A DNA stretch of 5,979 nt, from assembly GCA_030603465.1 (NCBI GenBank), contig JAUVXT010000164.1, positions 1 through 5,979 on the forward strand, in the 5' to 3' direction. The DNA is from Deltaproteobacteria bacterium. GTDB taxonomy: Bacteria > Desulfobacterota > Syntrophia > Syntrophales > UBA2210. Of the stretch, positions 1-5,979 are shown piece after piece. A model generated the notes under the pieces. That model was not told the DNA's origin and made no database searches. It saw only the letters and a program-made list of their open reading frames with translations. The position numbers and the translations under genes were made by a program. Numbering within the stretch: the stretch's first letter is position 1; each line of letters opens with the position of its first letter.

Positions 1-1340
1 GCGACGGAACCGGGCTTATCATTTCCGTGGATTGTGGCGTCTCCGATATTGAGGAGGTAAAATATGCCCGATCCTCAGGCGTCGACATCATCATCCTCGA
101 TCATCACGAAGTTCCTTTTACCATTCCGGAATGTGTTGCCGTCATAAATCCCAATAGAGACAACTGCACCTTCCCCTTCAGATATCTTGCAGGAGTGGGT
201 GTAGCCTTCAATTTTATCATCGCTCTCAGGGGAATGCTTCGCGGTCTGGGTTTTTGGAAAGACGGAAACTATCCCAATCTCAGAGATTACATGGATCTCG
301 TCGCCCTTGGAACAATCGGTGATCTTTCCCCCCTTGTGGATGAGAACAGAGTATTCGCAAAGATAGGCCTGGAAGTTATAAATGAAGGAAAGAGAACCGG
401 CTTGAACGCCTTAAGGAAGCAATGTGGCCTGGAAAATGATTTAATAGACTCGGACGCGGCGTCATTCAGCCTGATTCCCAAGATCAATGCTGCGGGCAGG
501 GTGGGATCTCCCGAATATGCGGTTCGTCTGCTTCTCACGGATAACATGGACGAGGCTGAAAGGATTGCCGCTCAGCTTGATGAATACAATAAAGAACGCC
601 AGAAGATGGAAAGGGTTATACTCGCCGATGTAATTGACATGATCAACTCAAAAACAGGCGTTGATAAAATAAATTCCTTTGTCTTCGCCTCTTCTAAATG
701 GCACCCGGGTGTAATAGGCATAGTGTCTTCCAAAATTGTTGATATGTATTACCGCCCTACTTTCTTGATCAGCCTGAAAGATGGCATAGGAAAGGGATCG
801 GGAAGAAGCATAGCGGAATTTAATCTTTACCATGGACTGAAAGAATCTTGTTCTTCTCTCCTCCTAGCCTACGGAGGTCACAGATACGCGGCGGGCATTT
901 CCATTAAGGAAGAAGATATAGATGATTTTTCTGATGCACTTTCCGGCGCGGTAGATAAAGATTGTTGTGATGATTTTGCCTTCGTTCGAAAAACATTGAT
1001 AGATGCGGAGTGTCCTCTGAGTGAAATCAGCTACGACCTCATTTCCCAGATCGAGATGCTTTCTCCTTTTGGAAATTACAATCCGGAACCAATCCTGACC
1101 GCAAAAAACGTGAAGATCATTTCTCCCACTACCGTAGGGAATAATCACCTGAAGATGCGCTTGAAAGGGAATGGGAATGGCATGCCTTATGATTCAATAT
1201 GGTTTGGCAGGGGACAATTTGCCGATACGCTTTCCGGTTCCACCGTTGACGTTGCATTTACACCGAAAATAAACAACTGGCGCGGTGAAAGCCGCATTCA
1301 GCTTAAGATGAAGGATATAGCCATTCCAGAAAAAGTTTAA
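1..1340 (+). CDS. recJ: RecJ single-stranded-DNA-specific 5'-3' exonuclease, 5'-truncated by the window edge
   Basis: RecJ degrades single-stranded DNA 5' to 3' in the cytoplasm during recombination, mismatch and base-excision repair. The reading frame is open from base 3, so the GTG at 27 is an internal valine codon and not a start. Counting from codon 27, the visible motifs are DCG (residues 2-4), the namesake LDHHE (24-28, bases 96-110), LGTIGDL (94-100, whose Asp is a metal ligand in the family), INAAGR (153-158), GSGRS (257-261) and GGHRYAAG (283-290) of the DHHA1 domain, and a C-terminal OB-like domain (about 355-430). The first catalytic motif (DxDG type) lies outside the window. About 446 codons are present, against roughly 560-580 for full-length RecJ, so about 120-140 residues are missing on the left. 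It ends in TAA and converges with the ligase gene after 10 bp. No internal break was seen. Identification is secure; intactness of the N-terminus cannot be judged. Confidence 0.96.
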   Translation, partial: DGTGLIISVDCGVSDIEEVKYARSSGVDIIILDHHEVPFTIPECVAVINPNRDNCTFPFRYLAGVGVAFNFIIALRGMLRGLGFWKDGNYPNLRDYMDLVALGTIGDLSPLVDENRVFAKIGLEVINEGKRTGLNALRKQCGLENDLIDSDAASFSLIPKINAAGRVGSPEYAVRLLLTDNMDEAERIAAQLDEYNKERQKMERVILADVIDMINSKTGVDKINSFVFASSKWHPGVIGIVSSKIVDMYYRPTFLISLKDGIGKGSGRSIAEFNLYHGLKESCSSLLLAYGGHRYAAGISIKEEDIDDFSDALSGAVDKDCCDDFAFVRKTLIDAECPLSEISYDLISQIEMLSPFGNYNPEPILTAKNVKIISPTTVGNNHLKMRLKGNGNGMPYDSIWFGRGQFADTLSGSTVDVAFTPKINNWRGESRIQLKMKDIAIPEKV

Positions 1341-1350
1341 ATTAAGCCCT

Positions 1351-2598
1351 TTATTTCCAATCCCTTTTATCTACAATCAATTTGTCCTTTTCCGGTATAC
1401 TTCCCGGTCCTGCGATCTCACACTTATCCACCCTGATCTCACAAACATCTTTAAATGTATCTTTAAAGCGTTCCACCAGGTCTTGATTATCAACCTTTGA
1501 TTCTATTATTGCCGTTACGTAATCCTTGTGTGATTCCCTTGTTATTACGAGCTGATACGGAATATCTTTAAAGCATTCCTTTATCTTTTTAAGTTGGCTG
1601 GGAGCTATAAACATGCCCCTTACTTTTACGGCATCCCCTACCCTGTCGGCGATTCCGTCGAGACGGTAAGACGTTCTTCCGCAGGGACAATCGCTCTCGA
1701 TTACCCTTGAAAGATCACCGGTGCCGAATCTGAAGAGGAAGAATATTTCATTCAACCTGGTCACCACAACTTCGCCCAGATTGCCAGGTGTAACGCTCAT
1801 TCCCGTGGCAGGATCCACAATTTCCACTATGACATCCTCACATATATGCCACCCCGTTTTTTCCTTGCATTCATAAGCTATATCACCCACTTCTGTGGCG
1901 CCATACATCTGATATGTGTCTATTTGATATTCGCTTTCGAAAATATCCCTCAGAGACTTCTCAAGCGGTTCCGCGACAAAACTTGCCCTCTTCAGTTTAA
2001 GGTCCCTTTTAACGTCATATCCGCCCTCTTCCGCCTTATTGATAATTGCCTTTAGAAAGCTCGGCGTGCCGGCATATCCCGTTACACCTAAATGATCCAT
2101 CAATTGAACCTGATTTTCCGTAGTCGAAGTGCCGGAGGGAACAACAGTTGCGCCAACGGCTCTCAGCCCTTCATGAAATGTCAAGCCGGCCGCAACCATG
2201 TGATAGGAAAATGTATTGAGGACGATGTCACTCTCCCTGAATCCCGCGGCATAATAACCCCTCGCCCAGAGTTGATCGTTCTCTGTAAGGTGAGGTTCAT
2301 AGACCGGGCCGGGAGATGTGAATATCCTGTCCGCTTTTACTTCAGTATCCGATAATCCCCCATAGGGAGGTTCTTTTAATTCCCATTCTATCAGCTTTTC
2401 TCTTGAAATTATCGGAAGCTTTTCCAGGTCGGAAACAGTCCGGACATCAGAGGGTGCGAGATTTAGCTCGTCAAACGACTCTTTTACGCGCCTGGAGTTT
2501 TTATATCCCAGCCTGACCATCTCAGACAATCTGAGATGATATTCGTTTTTTCTTTCTTCTTTAGATCTTATCTCCTTATCATCGAAATATTCACTCAT
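1351..2598 (-). CDS. Phenylacetate-CoA-ligase-like (PaaK family) adenylate-forming protein with atypical P-loop
   Basis: Classical members activate a carboxylic acid with ATP to an acyl-adenylate and transfer it to CoA. This 415-residue protein matches the compact PaaK type in length (about 430) and order of motifs. Numbering below counts from an alternative ATG 12 bp upstream, at 2610. Visible are YQMYGATEVGD (233-243), RFGTGDLS (294-301), CPCGRT (308-313), RVGDAVKVRG (323-332) and the C-terminal IPEKDKLIVDKR (405-416), where Lys408 aligns with the catalytic lysine. The usual SSGTTGxP phosphate loop is absent; TSPGPVYEP (98-106) occupies its place. The start at 2598 is preferred because GGGGGA lies four bases before it, while the ATG at 2610 has no well-placed ribosome site. 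Being the last gene of a liv importer set suggests it acts on the imported acid. The sequence does not give the substrate. It may be a ligase with altered ATP binding, or a non-catalytic or acyl-transfer relative. Confidence 0.86.
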   Translation of the reverse strand: MSEYFDDKEIRSKEERKNEYHLRLSEMVRLGYKNSRRVKESFDELNLAPSDVRTVSDLEKLPIISREKLIEWELKEPPYGGLSDTEVKADRIFTSPGPVYEPHLTENDQLWARGYYAAGFRESDIVLNTFSYHMVAAGLTFHEGLRAVGATVVPSGTSTTENQVQLMDHLGVTGYAGTPSFLKAIINKAEEGGYDVKRDLKLKRASFVAEPLEKSLRDIFESEYQIDTYQMYGATEVGDIAYECKEKTGWHICEDVIVEIVDPATGMSVTPGNLGEVVVTRLNEIFFLFRFGTGDLSRVIESDCPCGRTSYRLDGIADRVGDAVKVRGMFIAPSQLKKIKECFKDIPYQLVITRESHKDYVTAIIESKVDNQDLVERFKDTFKDVCEIRVDKCEIAGPGSIPEKDKLIVDKRDWK

Positions 2599-2602
2599 CT
2601 TT

Positions 2603-2608
2603 TCCCCC
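2603..2608 (-). promoter_or_regulatory. Ribosome binding site that decides the PaaK-like start
   Basis: GGGGGA on the minus strand sits four bases before the ATG at 2598. It overlaps the last base of the alternative ATG at 2610. The upstream ATG itself is preceded only by a weak CGGGAT two to three bases away, too close to serve. Choosing 2598 removes four residues (MGEK) from the N-terminus. Confidence 0.6.
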
Positions 2609-2639
2609 ATTATCCCGATTTCTTGAGACCTTTGAATTT

Positions 2640-2719
2640 TGTCATTTTAAGGAGCGTAGACGACGAGAAATCTTAATGATACAGGCCTGTTAAGATTTCT
2701 CCCTACGGTCGAAATGACA
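2640..2719. repeat. 80-bp palindromic intergenic repeat (MITE/REP-like)
   Basis: The element fills most of the 149-bp gap between livF and the PaaK-like gene. Three nested pairs of arms are visible. Outer arms are TGTCATTTT (2640-2648) and GAAATGACA (2711-2719), with one G-T wobble. Middle arms are CGTAG (2655-2659) and CTACG (2703-2707). Inner arms GAGAAATCTTAA (2665-2676) and TTAAGATTTCTC (2690-2701) form a perfect 12-bp stem. The loop contains the 10-bp perfect palindrome ACAGGCCTGT (2681-2690). The style (GTCATT ends, GAGAAATCTT core) is like dispersed palindromic repeats I remember from many bacterial genomes, but copy number cannot be tested here. In the operon mRNA it would fold as a long hairpin between livF and the ligase, which could act as a processing or attenuation point. 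It has no T-run typical of a rho-independent terminator. Confidence 0.85.
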
Positions 2720-2759
2720 GACAATGATAGTTATTCAAAGCTCTGCTCTCTTCTTATTA

Positions 2760-3563
2760 TCACAGCCATCGCTTACGACGCTTATATGACTTTACGTTTT
2801 TGTATGATTTGGCAGTCCCCGACGCACCCATCCCCAGATAGAATTCCTTGATATCGGGATTTTCCTTCAATTCGGAAGCGGAACCCTCCAGTACGATTTT
2901 CCCATTCTCCATGACATAACCATAGTGAGCTATCTGCAGGGCCATGTTTGCGTTCTGCTCCACGAGAATAATGGTGGCCCCCTGTTCTTCGTTGATCCTC
3001 TTAATTATCTGAAAGATCTCTTCCACTATGAGGGGCGCCAGGCCAAGAGAAGGCTCGTCGAGGAGGAGCAGTTTGGGGTGGGCCATCAACGCCCTTCCCA
3101 TGACGAGCATCTGCAGTTCGCCTCCGCTGCAGTATCCTGCCAGTACCTTTCTTCTCTCTTTAAGAGCTGGGAAATAACTGTAAATCAGTTCCAGGTCCTT
3201 TTTGTATGGCTTGCCCCAGCGGGTCGCCGTGCCGACCCTTAAATTTTCTTCAATCGTCAGATACTTAAAGGGCTGTCTCCCCTCCAGTACCTGAATAATC
3301 CCCCTTCGCGTTATGTATTCGGGAGCGGAATTCTGTATAGATTTTTTGTCGAAAACTATATCCCCGTCGGTGACCCTTCCATTCTCCGGTTTAAGCAGTC
3401 CGGAAATGGCCTTCAGCGTCGTTGTTTTCCCCGCCCCGTTGCTGCCCAGAAGGGAAACGATATGATTATTCTCAACCGTAAGTGAAACGCCTTTCAGAAC
3501 CTGTATAACATCTGAGTAGACTACACTTATGTTGTTTATCTGAAGTAATACACTGTCTTCCAT
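2760..3563 (-). CDS. livF: LivF-type ABC importer ATP-binding protein
   Basis: This is one of the two cytoplasmic ATPases that drive a branched-chain amino acid/hydrophobic carboxylate importer of the HAAT family. In its 267 residues the motifs are Walker A GSNGAGKT (40-47), Q-loop Gln91 in IIQVLEGRQPF, signature CSGGE (145-149), Walker B LLLLDE (165-170) with D-loop SLGL (172-175), and the LVEQN segment (200-204) that marks LivF rather than LivG (which usually has a His in the switch). The core ends at EFYLG (240-244), where most LivF proteins stop. Here a 23-residue tail, rich in Lys, Arg and Tyr, follows and ends KRRKRWL. The ATG at 3563 is supported by GGTGA six bases upstream. It is separated from livM by 290 bp of repeats and from the ligase by 149 bp, so its expression may be uncoupled from the permeases. 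The family assignment is firm; substrate specificity is unknown. Confidence 0.95.
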   Translation of the reverse strand: MEDSVLLQINNISVVYSDVIQVLKGVSLTVENNHIVSLLGSNGAGKTTTLKAISGLLKPENGRVTDGDIVFDKKSIQNSAPEYITRRGIIQVLEGRQPFKYLTIEENLRVGTATRWGKPYKKDLELIYSYFPALKERRKVLAGYCSGGELQMLVMGRALMAHPKLLLLDEPSLGLAPLIVEEIFQIIKRINEEQGATIILVEQNANMALQIAHYGYVMENGKIVLEGSASELKENPDIKEFYLGMGASGTAKSYKNVKSYKRRKRWL

Positions 3564-3603
3564 CGATAATCACCAATAATCCTTTTTTGAACTGAACAGC
3601 GAG

Positions 3604-3635
3604 CGCAATCCCCGCTGCTCGTGACGGGGTTAGCG
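3604..3635. repeat. GC-rich imperfect stem-loop upstream of livF
   Basis: CCCCG (3610-3614) pairs with CGGGG (3625-3629). The stem extends outward through AA/TT and CGC/GCG pairs with two single-base bulges, leaving a 10-base loop. It begins about 40 bp before the livF start. The right half (CGGGG followed by TTAGCG) resembles the CGGGGCATAGCG at the right edge of the window, suggesting a dispersed repeat family. In the livF leader RNA it could form a hairpin; a regulatory role is only possible, not shown. Confidence 0.55.
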
Positions 3636-3658
3636 AGCAAATAATAAATAAAATTTTT

Positions 3659-3683
3659 CCTTACCCCCATAAAGGGGATAAGG
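3659..3683 (-). terminator. Hairpin between livM and livF, possible weak terminator or attenuator
   Basis: CCTTACCCC (3659-3667) pairs with GGGGATAAGG (3674-3683) to give nine base pairs with one bulged A and a six-base loop. Read on the minus strand, the hairpin is followed by an A-run and then a T-rich tract (AAAAATTTTATTTATT), not by an immediate T-run. It is therefore at best a weak intrinsic terminator and may simply be an mRNA stabilising or processing hairpin between the permease and ATPase parts of the operon. Confidence 0.35.
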
Positions 3684-3827
3684 AAGTAACTTTTACAAAT
3701 CATGTTTAAGGCCGATGAGGGCATCGGCCCCTACATATTGTAGGGCCTGTTCCCCGAACAGGCCGTGTATCTGGATAGTGTCCAGAAGAAAGATCAATAA
3801 GTTATAATTCGTCCAAACGAGTTACTT
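3684..3827. repeat. 144-bp segment bounded by AAGTAACT / AGTTACTT inverted repeats (MITE-like, copy 1)
   Basis: The left arm AAGTAACT (3684-3691) followed by TTTACAAATC (3692-3701), and the right arm ending AGTTACTT (3820-3827), are inverted repeats. A matching pair of arms occurs at 5853-5943 upstream of livH. Next to the right arm, ATCAATAAGTTAT (3793-3805) is found exactly, in reverse complement, at 5879-5891 next to the arm of the other copy. Spacing to the arm is similar (14 and 18 bases), and a GAAG follows the arm in both. This points to one short mobile or repetitive element inserted twice in opposite orientation. It codes for nothing visible and contains two tandem hairpins. Boundaries are approximate and no target duplication was recognised. 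Confidence 0.6.
3710..3764. repeat. Two perfect tandem hairpins in head-to-head arrangement
   Basis: GGCCGATG (3710-3717) and CATCGGCC (3722-3729) form an 8-bp stem with loop AGGG. GGCCTGTT (3744-3751) and AACAGGCC (3757-3764) form a second 8-bp stem with loop CCCCG. Between them CCTACA (3730-3735) and TGTAGG (3739-3744) form a third short inverted repeat. The two hairpins thus look like head-to-head copies of a TGTAGGG-stem-loop unit. They lie inside the MITE-like segment, in the transcribed livM-livF spacer. Confidence 0.75.
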
Positions 3828-3853
3828 AGAAGCCTTTTTCGGGCGGATTACGT

Positions 3854-4924
3854 TTAGTATGAGAACGGCCATAATCTGAAGCTTGATCGAACAATTCGCC
3901 ATACTTCGGCAAGACCTCTCGGCTCAAAGAGAATGAAGAGTACGATCGCAAGTCCAAAGGACAATTCCCTCAAGGGAGCCAACGTCAGTTCTATGCCCTT
4001 CAGCATTTCCATATTCATAAGGATATCCGTCACCAGTCGCAGGATTTCATTGAGCGAGATAATAAATGTTGCGCCAAAGATAGCTCCCGGTATGCTTCCG
4101 AGTCCTCCTATAATTATCATGGCCAGATATTCCACGGACAACCACAGTGTGAATGGCTCGGCCGTAATGCTTATCATATAATAGGCCCACAGAGCGCCCG
4201 CAAAGCCCGCATAGAAGGAACTTATGCCGAATGAAAGGAGTTTGTAGCGGAAAATGGGGATGCCCATGCCTTCGGCGGCCCTGTCGTTATCCCTGATCGC
4301 TATGAAGGCCCTTCCATATCTCGTTCTGACGATATTTGTTGCTAGAAGTGTCATGAGTATCAGACATATATAAATCACAAAAAAGAAACGTAAATCCGTG
4401 CCCAGCTCCACTCCGAATATTGCTGGTAATGGAAGAATAATTCCCATCGTTCCCTTTGTAAGACTTTCCCAGTGAACCAGCAGATACTCTATTATAAATT
4501 GACCGGCCAGCGTCGCTATGGTCAGATAGAGCCCCTTCAGTCTGCCCGAAGGTATCCCGAAAACCATACCGATGAGCGCCGCAATAAATCCGGCTGCGGG
4601 AACGGCAAGCCAGAAGGGGAAACTGACATCCGTGGCAAGGATTGCCGCGGCATAGGCCCCGACTCCGAAAAAAGCGCCGTGACCGAGAGATATCTGCCCC
4701 GTAAACCCTACCAGTATATTCAGGCCGATAGCAGCTATGGATGCAATCCCTATTATATTTACGACATATATAAGATAAGACTCGCTGATGAAAAATGCAC
4801 TGAAGAAGAGAATGACAATTCCCGCGATCAGGCAGATCCTTCCAAAATCCGTCTCAAAAATGGTCAGCTCCTGTTCGTATCGTTCCTTAAAATTTCCACA
4901 GGGGCGTAGCTTTAGTTTCCGCAT
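3854..4924 (-). CDS. livM: LivM-type ABC importer permease
   Basis: This inner-membrane subunit of a branched-chain amino acid/carboxylate importer pairs with LivH to form the translocation path. The 356-residue protein starts with about 27 hydrophilic residues. A long series of hydrophobic segments follows, from about residue 30 to 335. Family hallmarks are GFTGQISLGHGAFFGVGAYA (73-92), the cytoplasmic ATPase-contacting loop RAFIAIRDNDRAAEGMGI (205-222), IIGGLGSIPGA (271-281) and the terminal FEPRGL (333-338). Length is usual for LivM (about 320-420). The ATG at 4924 is supported by GGTGA six bases before it. The gene follows livH by only 19 bp, so the two are almost certainly co-transcribed. 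Downstream, the next gene (livF) comes after 290 bp of repeats and hairpins, in the interval where related clusters often place the binding protein. No defects were seen. The substrate is not determined by the sequence. Confidence 0.94.
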   Translation of the reverse strand: MRKLKLRPCGNFKERYEQELTIFETDFGRICLIAGIVILFFSAFFISESYLIYVVNIIGIASIAAIGLNILVGFTGQISLGHGAFFGVGAYAAAILATDVSFPFWLAVPAAGFIAALIGMVFGIPSGRLKGLYLTIATLAGQFIIEYLLVHWESLTKGTMGIILPLPAIFGVELGTDLRFFFVIYICLILMTLLATNIVRTRYGRAFIAIRDNDRAAEGMGIPIFRYKLLSFGISSFYAGFAGALWAYYMISITAEPFTLWLSVEYLAMIIIGGLGSIPGAIFGATFIISLNEILRLVTDILMNMEMLKGIELTLAPLRELSFGLAIVLFILFEPRGLAEVWRIVRSSFRLWPFSY

Positions 4925-4943
4925 ACCTATTCACCGTTTCATA

Positions 4944-5822
4944 TTAAACGCGTTCTATTTCAACTAATCCGAAAAGACCGTAAGGTTTTATCAATAGTAT
5001 AAAGACGAGGACTATATAGGGTATTACATCACGTAGCGATGGTGATATGTATCCCCCCGTGAATGTCTCCAGAAGTCCGATAATCAGACCTCCGATTATT
5101 GCTCCCCCGATACTGTCAAGACCCCCCAAAATAACCACCGGAAAGACCTTGAGGCCCACTGAACTGAGATCATGGACATTAATGCCGTTAATAATTCCCA
5201 ACACTATACCGCTCATGCCTGCCACGAGCGCTGCAATTGCCCATGAGAGTGCAAAGATCTTTCTGACATGGACTCCCAGTGACAGCGCCGCCGGTTGATT
5301 GTCGGCCACGGATCTCATGTAAATGCCCTGCGAAGAATATTTAAAGAACAACCCAAAGAGCGTGAGAAATATGAGGCCGATTATAATTGCCGCGACATAA
5401 ACTGGGGGAATATGAATATTTCCCAGGGAGATGGAAAGACCGGCAGGGAGAAAATCGGGATAAACATACAGGTTACCCCCCCATATGAGAAGCATCAATC
5501 CTTTAAAGATCGCAGCCAGGCCTACTGTAAGCATAATGACATAAATCAGTGGTTCACCTATCAGGGGGCGCAGAAAGAGTCTCTCAATTATGAACCCCAG
5601 TATAAAACACCCGACAAGGGCAATAATAAATGATAGAATTATGGGTAATTTCATCCATGAAACCAGCGTCAGAAAAATGAATGCGCCGAAGGCCATTAAT
5701 TCGCCGTGAGCAAAATTCAGAACGCTTGAGGACTTGAAGATCATGACGAACCCCATGGCCGCCATGCCATATAGAAAACCTATACTGATTCCATTTACTA
5801 ATAATTGCGCAAAAAATTCCAT
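4944..5822 (-). CDS. livH: LivH-type ABC importer permease
   Basis: This is the second inner-membrane subunit of the importer. The 292-residue length is standard for LivH. Diagnostic segments are the N-terminal NGISIGFLYGMAAMGF (10-25), LNFAHGELMAFGAF (35-48), the ATPase-coupling loop QGIYMRSVADNQPAALSLGV (165-184), GGLDSIGGAIIGGLIIGLLE (233-252) and the C-terminal IKPYGLFG (278-285). About eight hydrophobic segments are apparent. The ATG at 5822 follows AGGGAG with an eight-base gap, a good ribosome site. It is the first gene of the minus-strand set visible here. Upstream is noncoding, repeat-rich DNA out to the window edge, so a promoter may lie there, though no convincing one was seen. Any LivG or acyl-CoA synthetase partner would be beyond the right edge or elsewhere. 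Confidence 0.94.
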   Translation of the reverse strand: MEFFAQLLVNGISIGFLYGMAAMGFVMIFKSSSVLNFAHGELMAFGAFIFLTLVSWMKLPIILSFIIALVGCFILGFIIERLFLRPLIGEPLIYVIMLTVGLAAIFKGLMLLIWGGNLYVYPDFLPAGLSISLGNIHIPPVYVAAIIIGLIFLTLFGLFFKYSSQGIYMRSVADNQPAALSLGVHVRKIFALSWAIAALVAGMSGIVLGIINGINVHDLSSVGLKVFPVVILGGLDSIGGAIIGGLIIGLLETFTGGYISPSLRDVIPYIVLVFILLIKPYGLFGLVEIERV

Positions 5823-5852
5823 TTGGAAAACTCCCTGTCGATTTTGACTTCC

Positions 5853-5943
5853 AAGTAACTAGAATTTACAAAATCGCCATAACTTATTGATACTTCTTAA
5901 TATATGCCAAGTAATACGCGAATTTAAATAATGCAAGTTACTT
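5853..5943. repeat. 91-bp segment bounded by AAGTAACT / AGTTACTT inverted repeats (MITE-like, copy 2)
   Basis: AAGTAACT (5853-5860), then AGAA and TTTACAAAATC (5865-5875), matches the left arm of the 3684 element apart from the four-base AGAA insert and one extra A. The far arm is AGTTACTT (5936-5943), embedded in TGCAAGTTACTTGCA (5932-5946), itself a 7-bp dyad around one central base. ATAACTTATTGAT (5879-5891) is the exact reverse complement of 3793-3805 in copy 1. A related CAAGTAAT lies at 5909-5916. The segment occupies most of the leader region 30-120 bp upstream of livH, so it may carry or disturb the livH promoter. Confidence 0.55.
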
Positions 5944-5956
5944 GCAATTATAATGT

Positions 5957-5970
5957 CCCGACTCGTCGGG
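5957..5970. repeat. Short perfect hairpin at the right edge
   Basis: CCCGA (5957-5961) and TCGGG (5966-5970) flank the four-base loop CTCG. It is followed by GCATAGCGG to the window end, similar to the sequence after the CGGGG stem near 3629. It is probably the start of another dispersed palindromic repeat that continues outside the window. No reading frame spans the 157 bases upstream of livH convincingly; the longest open minus-strand frame from the edge is about 44 codons with no recognisable motif. Confidence 0.45.
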
Positions 5971-5979
5971 GCATAGCGG

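Noticed and set aside
1325..1360. Bidirectional terminator between recJ and the ligase gene
   Set aside because: The 10-bp gap and its flanks show only a four-base AAAG/CTTT pairing, too weak to support a terminator.
3536..3724. 62-codon minus-strand open frame overlapping the livF start
   Set aside because: It runs through hairpin and repeat sequence, overlaps the well-supported livF start and shows no recognisable motif or binding-protein likeness.
3564..3853. CRISPR array or remnant of a binding-protein gene in the livM-livF gap
   Set aside because: The repeats are inverted and irregular with no direct repeat-spacer periodicity, and no long frame with signal peptide or LivK-like sequence is present.
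4472..4909. 145-codon plus-strand open frame opposite livM
   Set aside because: It is antisense to a clear permease gene; its translation is low-complexity and charged with no domain character, as expected from the reverse strand of a membrane protein gene.
5295..5633. 112-codon plus-strand open frame opposite livH
   Set aside because: Antisense to livH, with no motif or supporting context.
5900..5955. TATAAT- and TATATT-like boxes upstream of livH as a promoter
   Set aside because: The region is AT-rich and such words are expected; no good TTGACA-like box is found at proper spacing, so no promoter is called.

Overview
The window looks like chromosomal DNA from an anaerobic, Deltaproteobacteria-like bacterium (Desulfobacterota or Syntrophales type). 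This is an inference from the gene set and protein style, not from a database search. A liv-type ABC importer combined with a phenylacetate-CoA-ligase-like enzyme is a common arrangement in that group. Base composition is moderate and the genes look intact except where the window edge cuts them.

Layout. Positions 1-1340 (+) hold the 3' three-quarters of recJ, a single-strand DNA exonuclease, cut by the left edge. It converges, with a 10-bp gap, on a leftward (-) gene set. In transcription order these are: livH permease (5822-4944), 19 bp, livM permease (4924-3854), a 290-bp repeat-rich gap, livF ATPase (3563-2760), a 149-bp gap carrying an 80-bp palindromic repeat, and a PaaK-like adenylate-forming ligase (2598-1351). 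The last 157 bp (5823-5979) are noncoding and again contain repeats.

How the genes work together. LivH and LivM would form the membrane channel and LivF one of the two ATPases of a branched-chain amino acid/carboxylate importer. The ligase-like protein would activate, or otherwise handle, the imported acid as a CoA thioester. LivG and the periplasmic binding protein are not in the window, so the importer is incomplete here. The true substrate cannot be read from the sequence. RecJ is a neighbour with no apparent functional link.

Most unusual observations. (1) The ligase-like protein has the C-terminal motifs of the family, but its ATP-phosphate loop is replaced by a TSPGPVYEP segment. (2) Two noncoding segments on either side of livM-livH carry the same inverted-repeat words (AAGTAACT...AGTTACTT) and share a 13-bp exact match in opposite orientation, so they look like copies of a small MITE-like element. 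(3) The gaps inside the operon are packed with stem-loops. I found no sign of a new defence, CRISPR or RNA-guided system.
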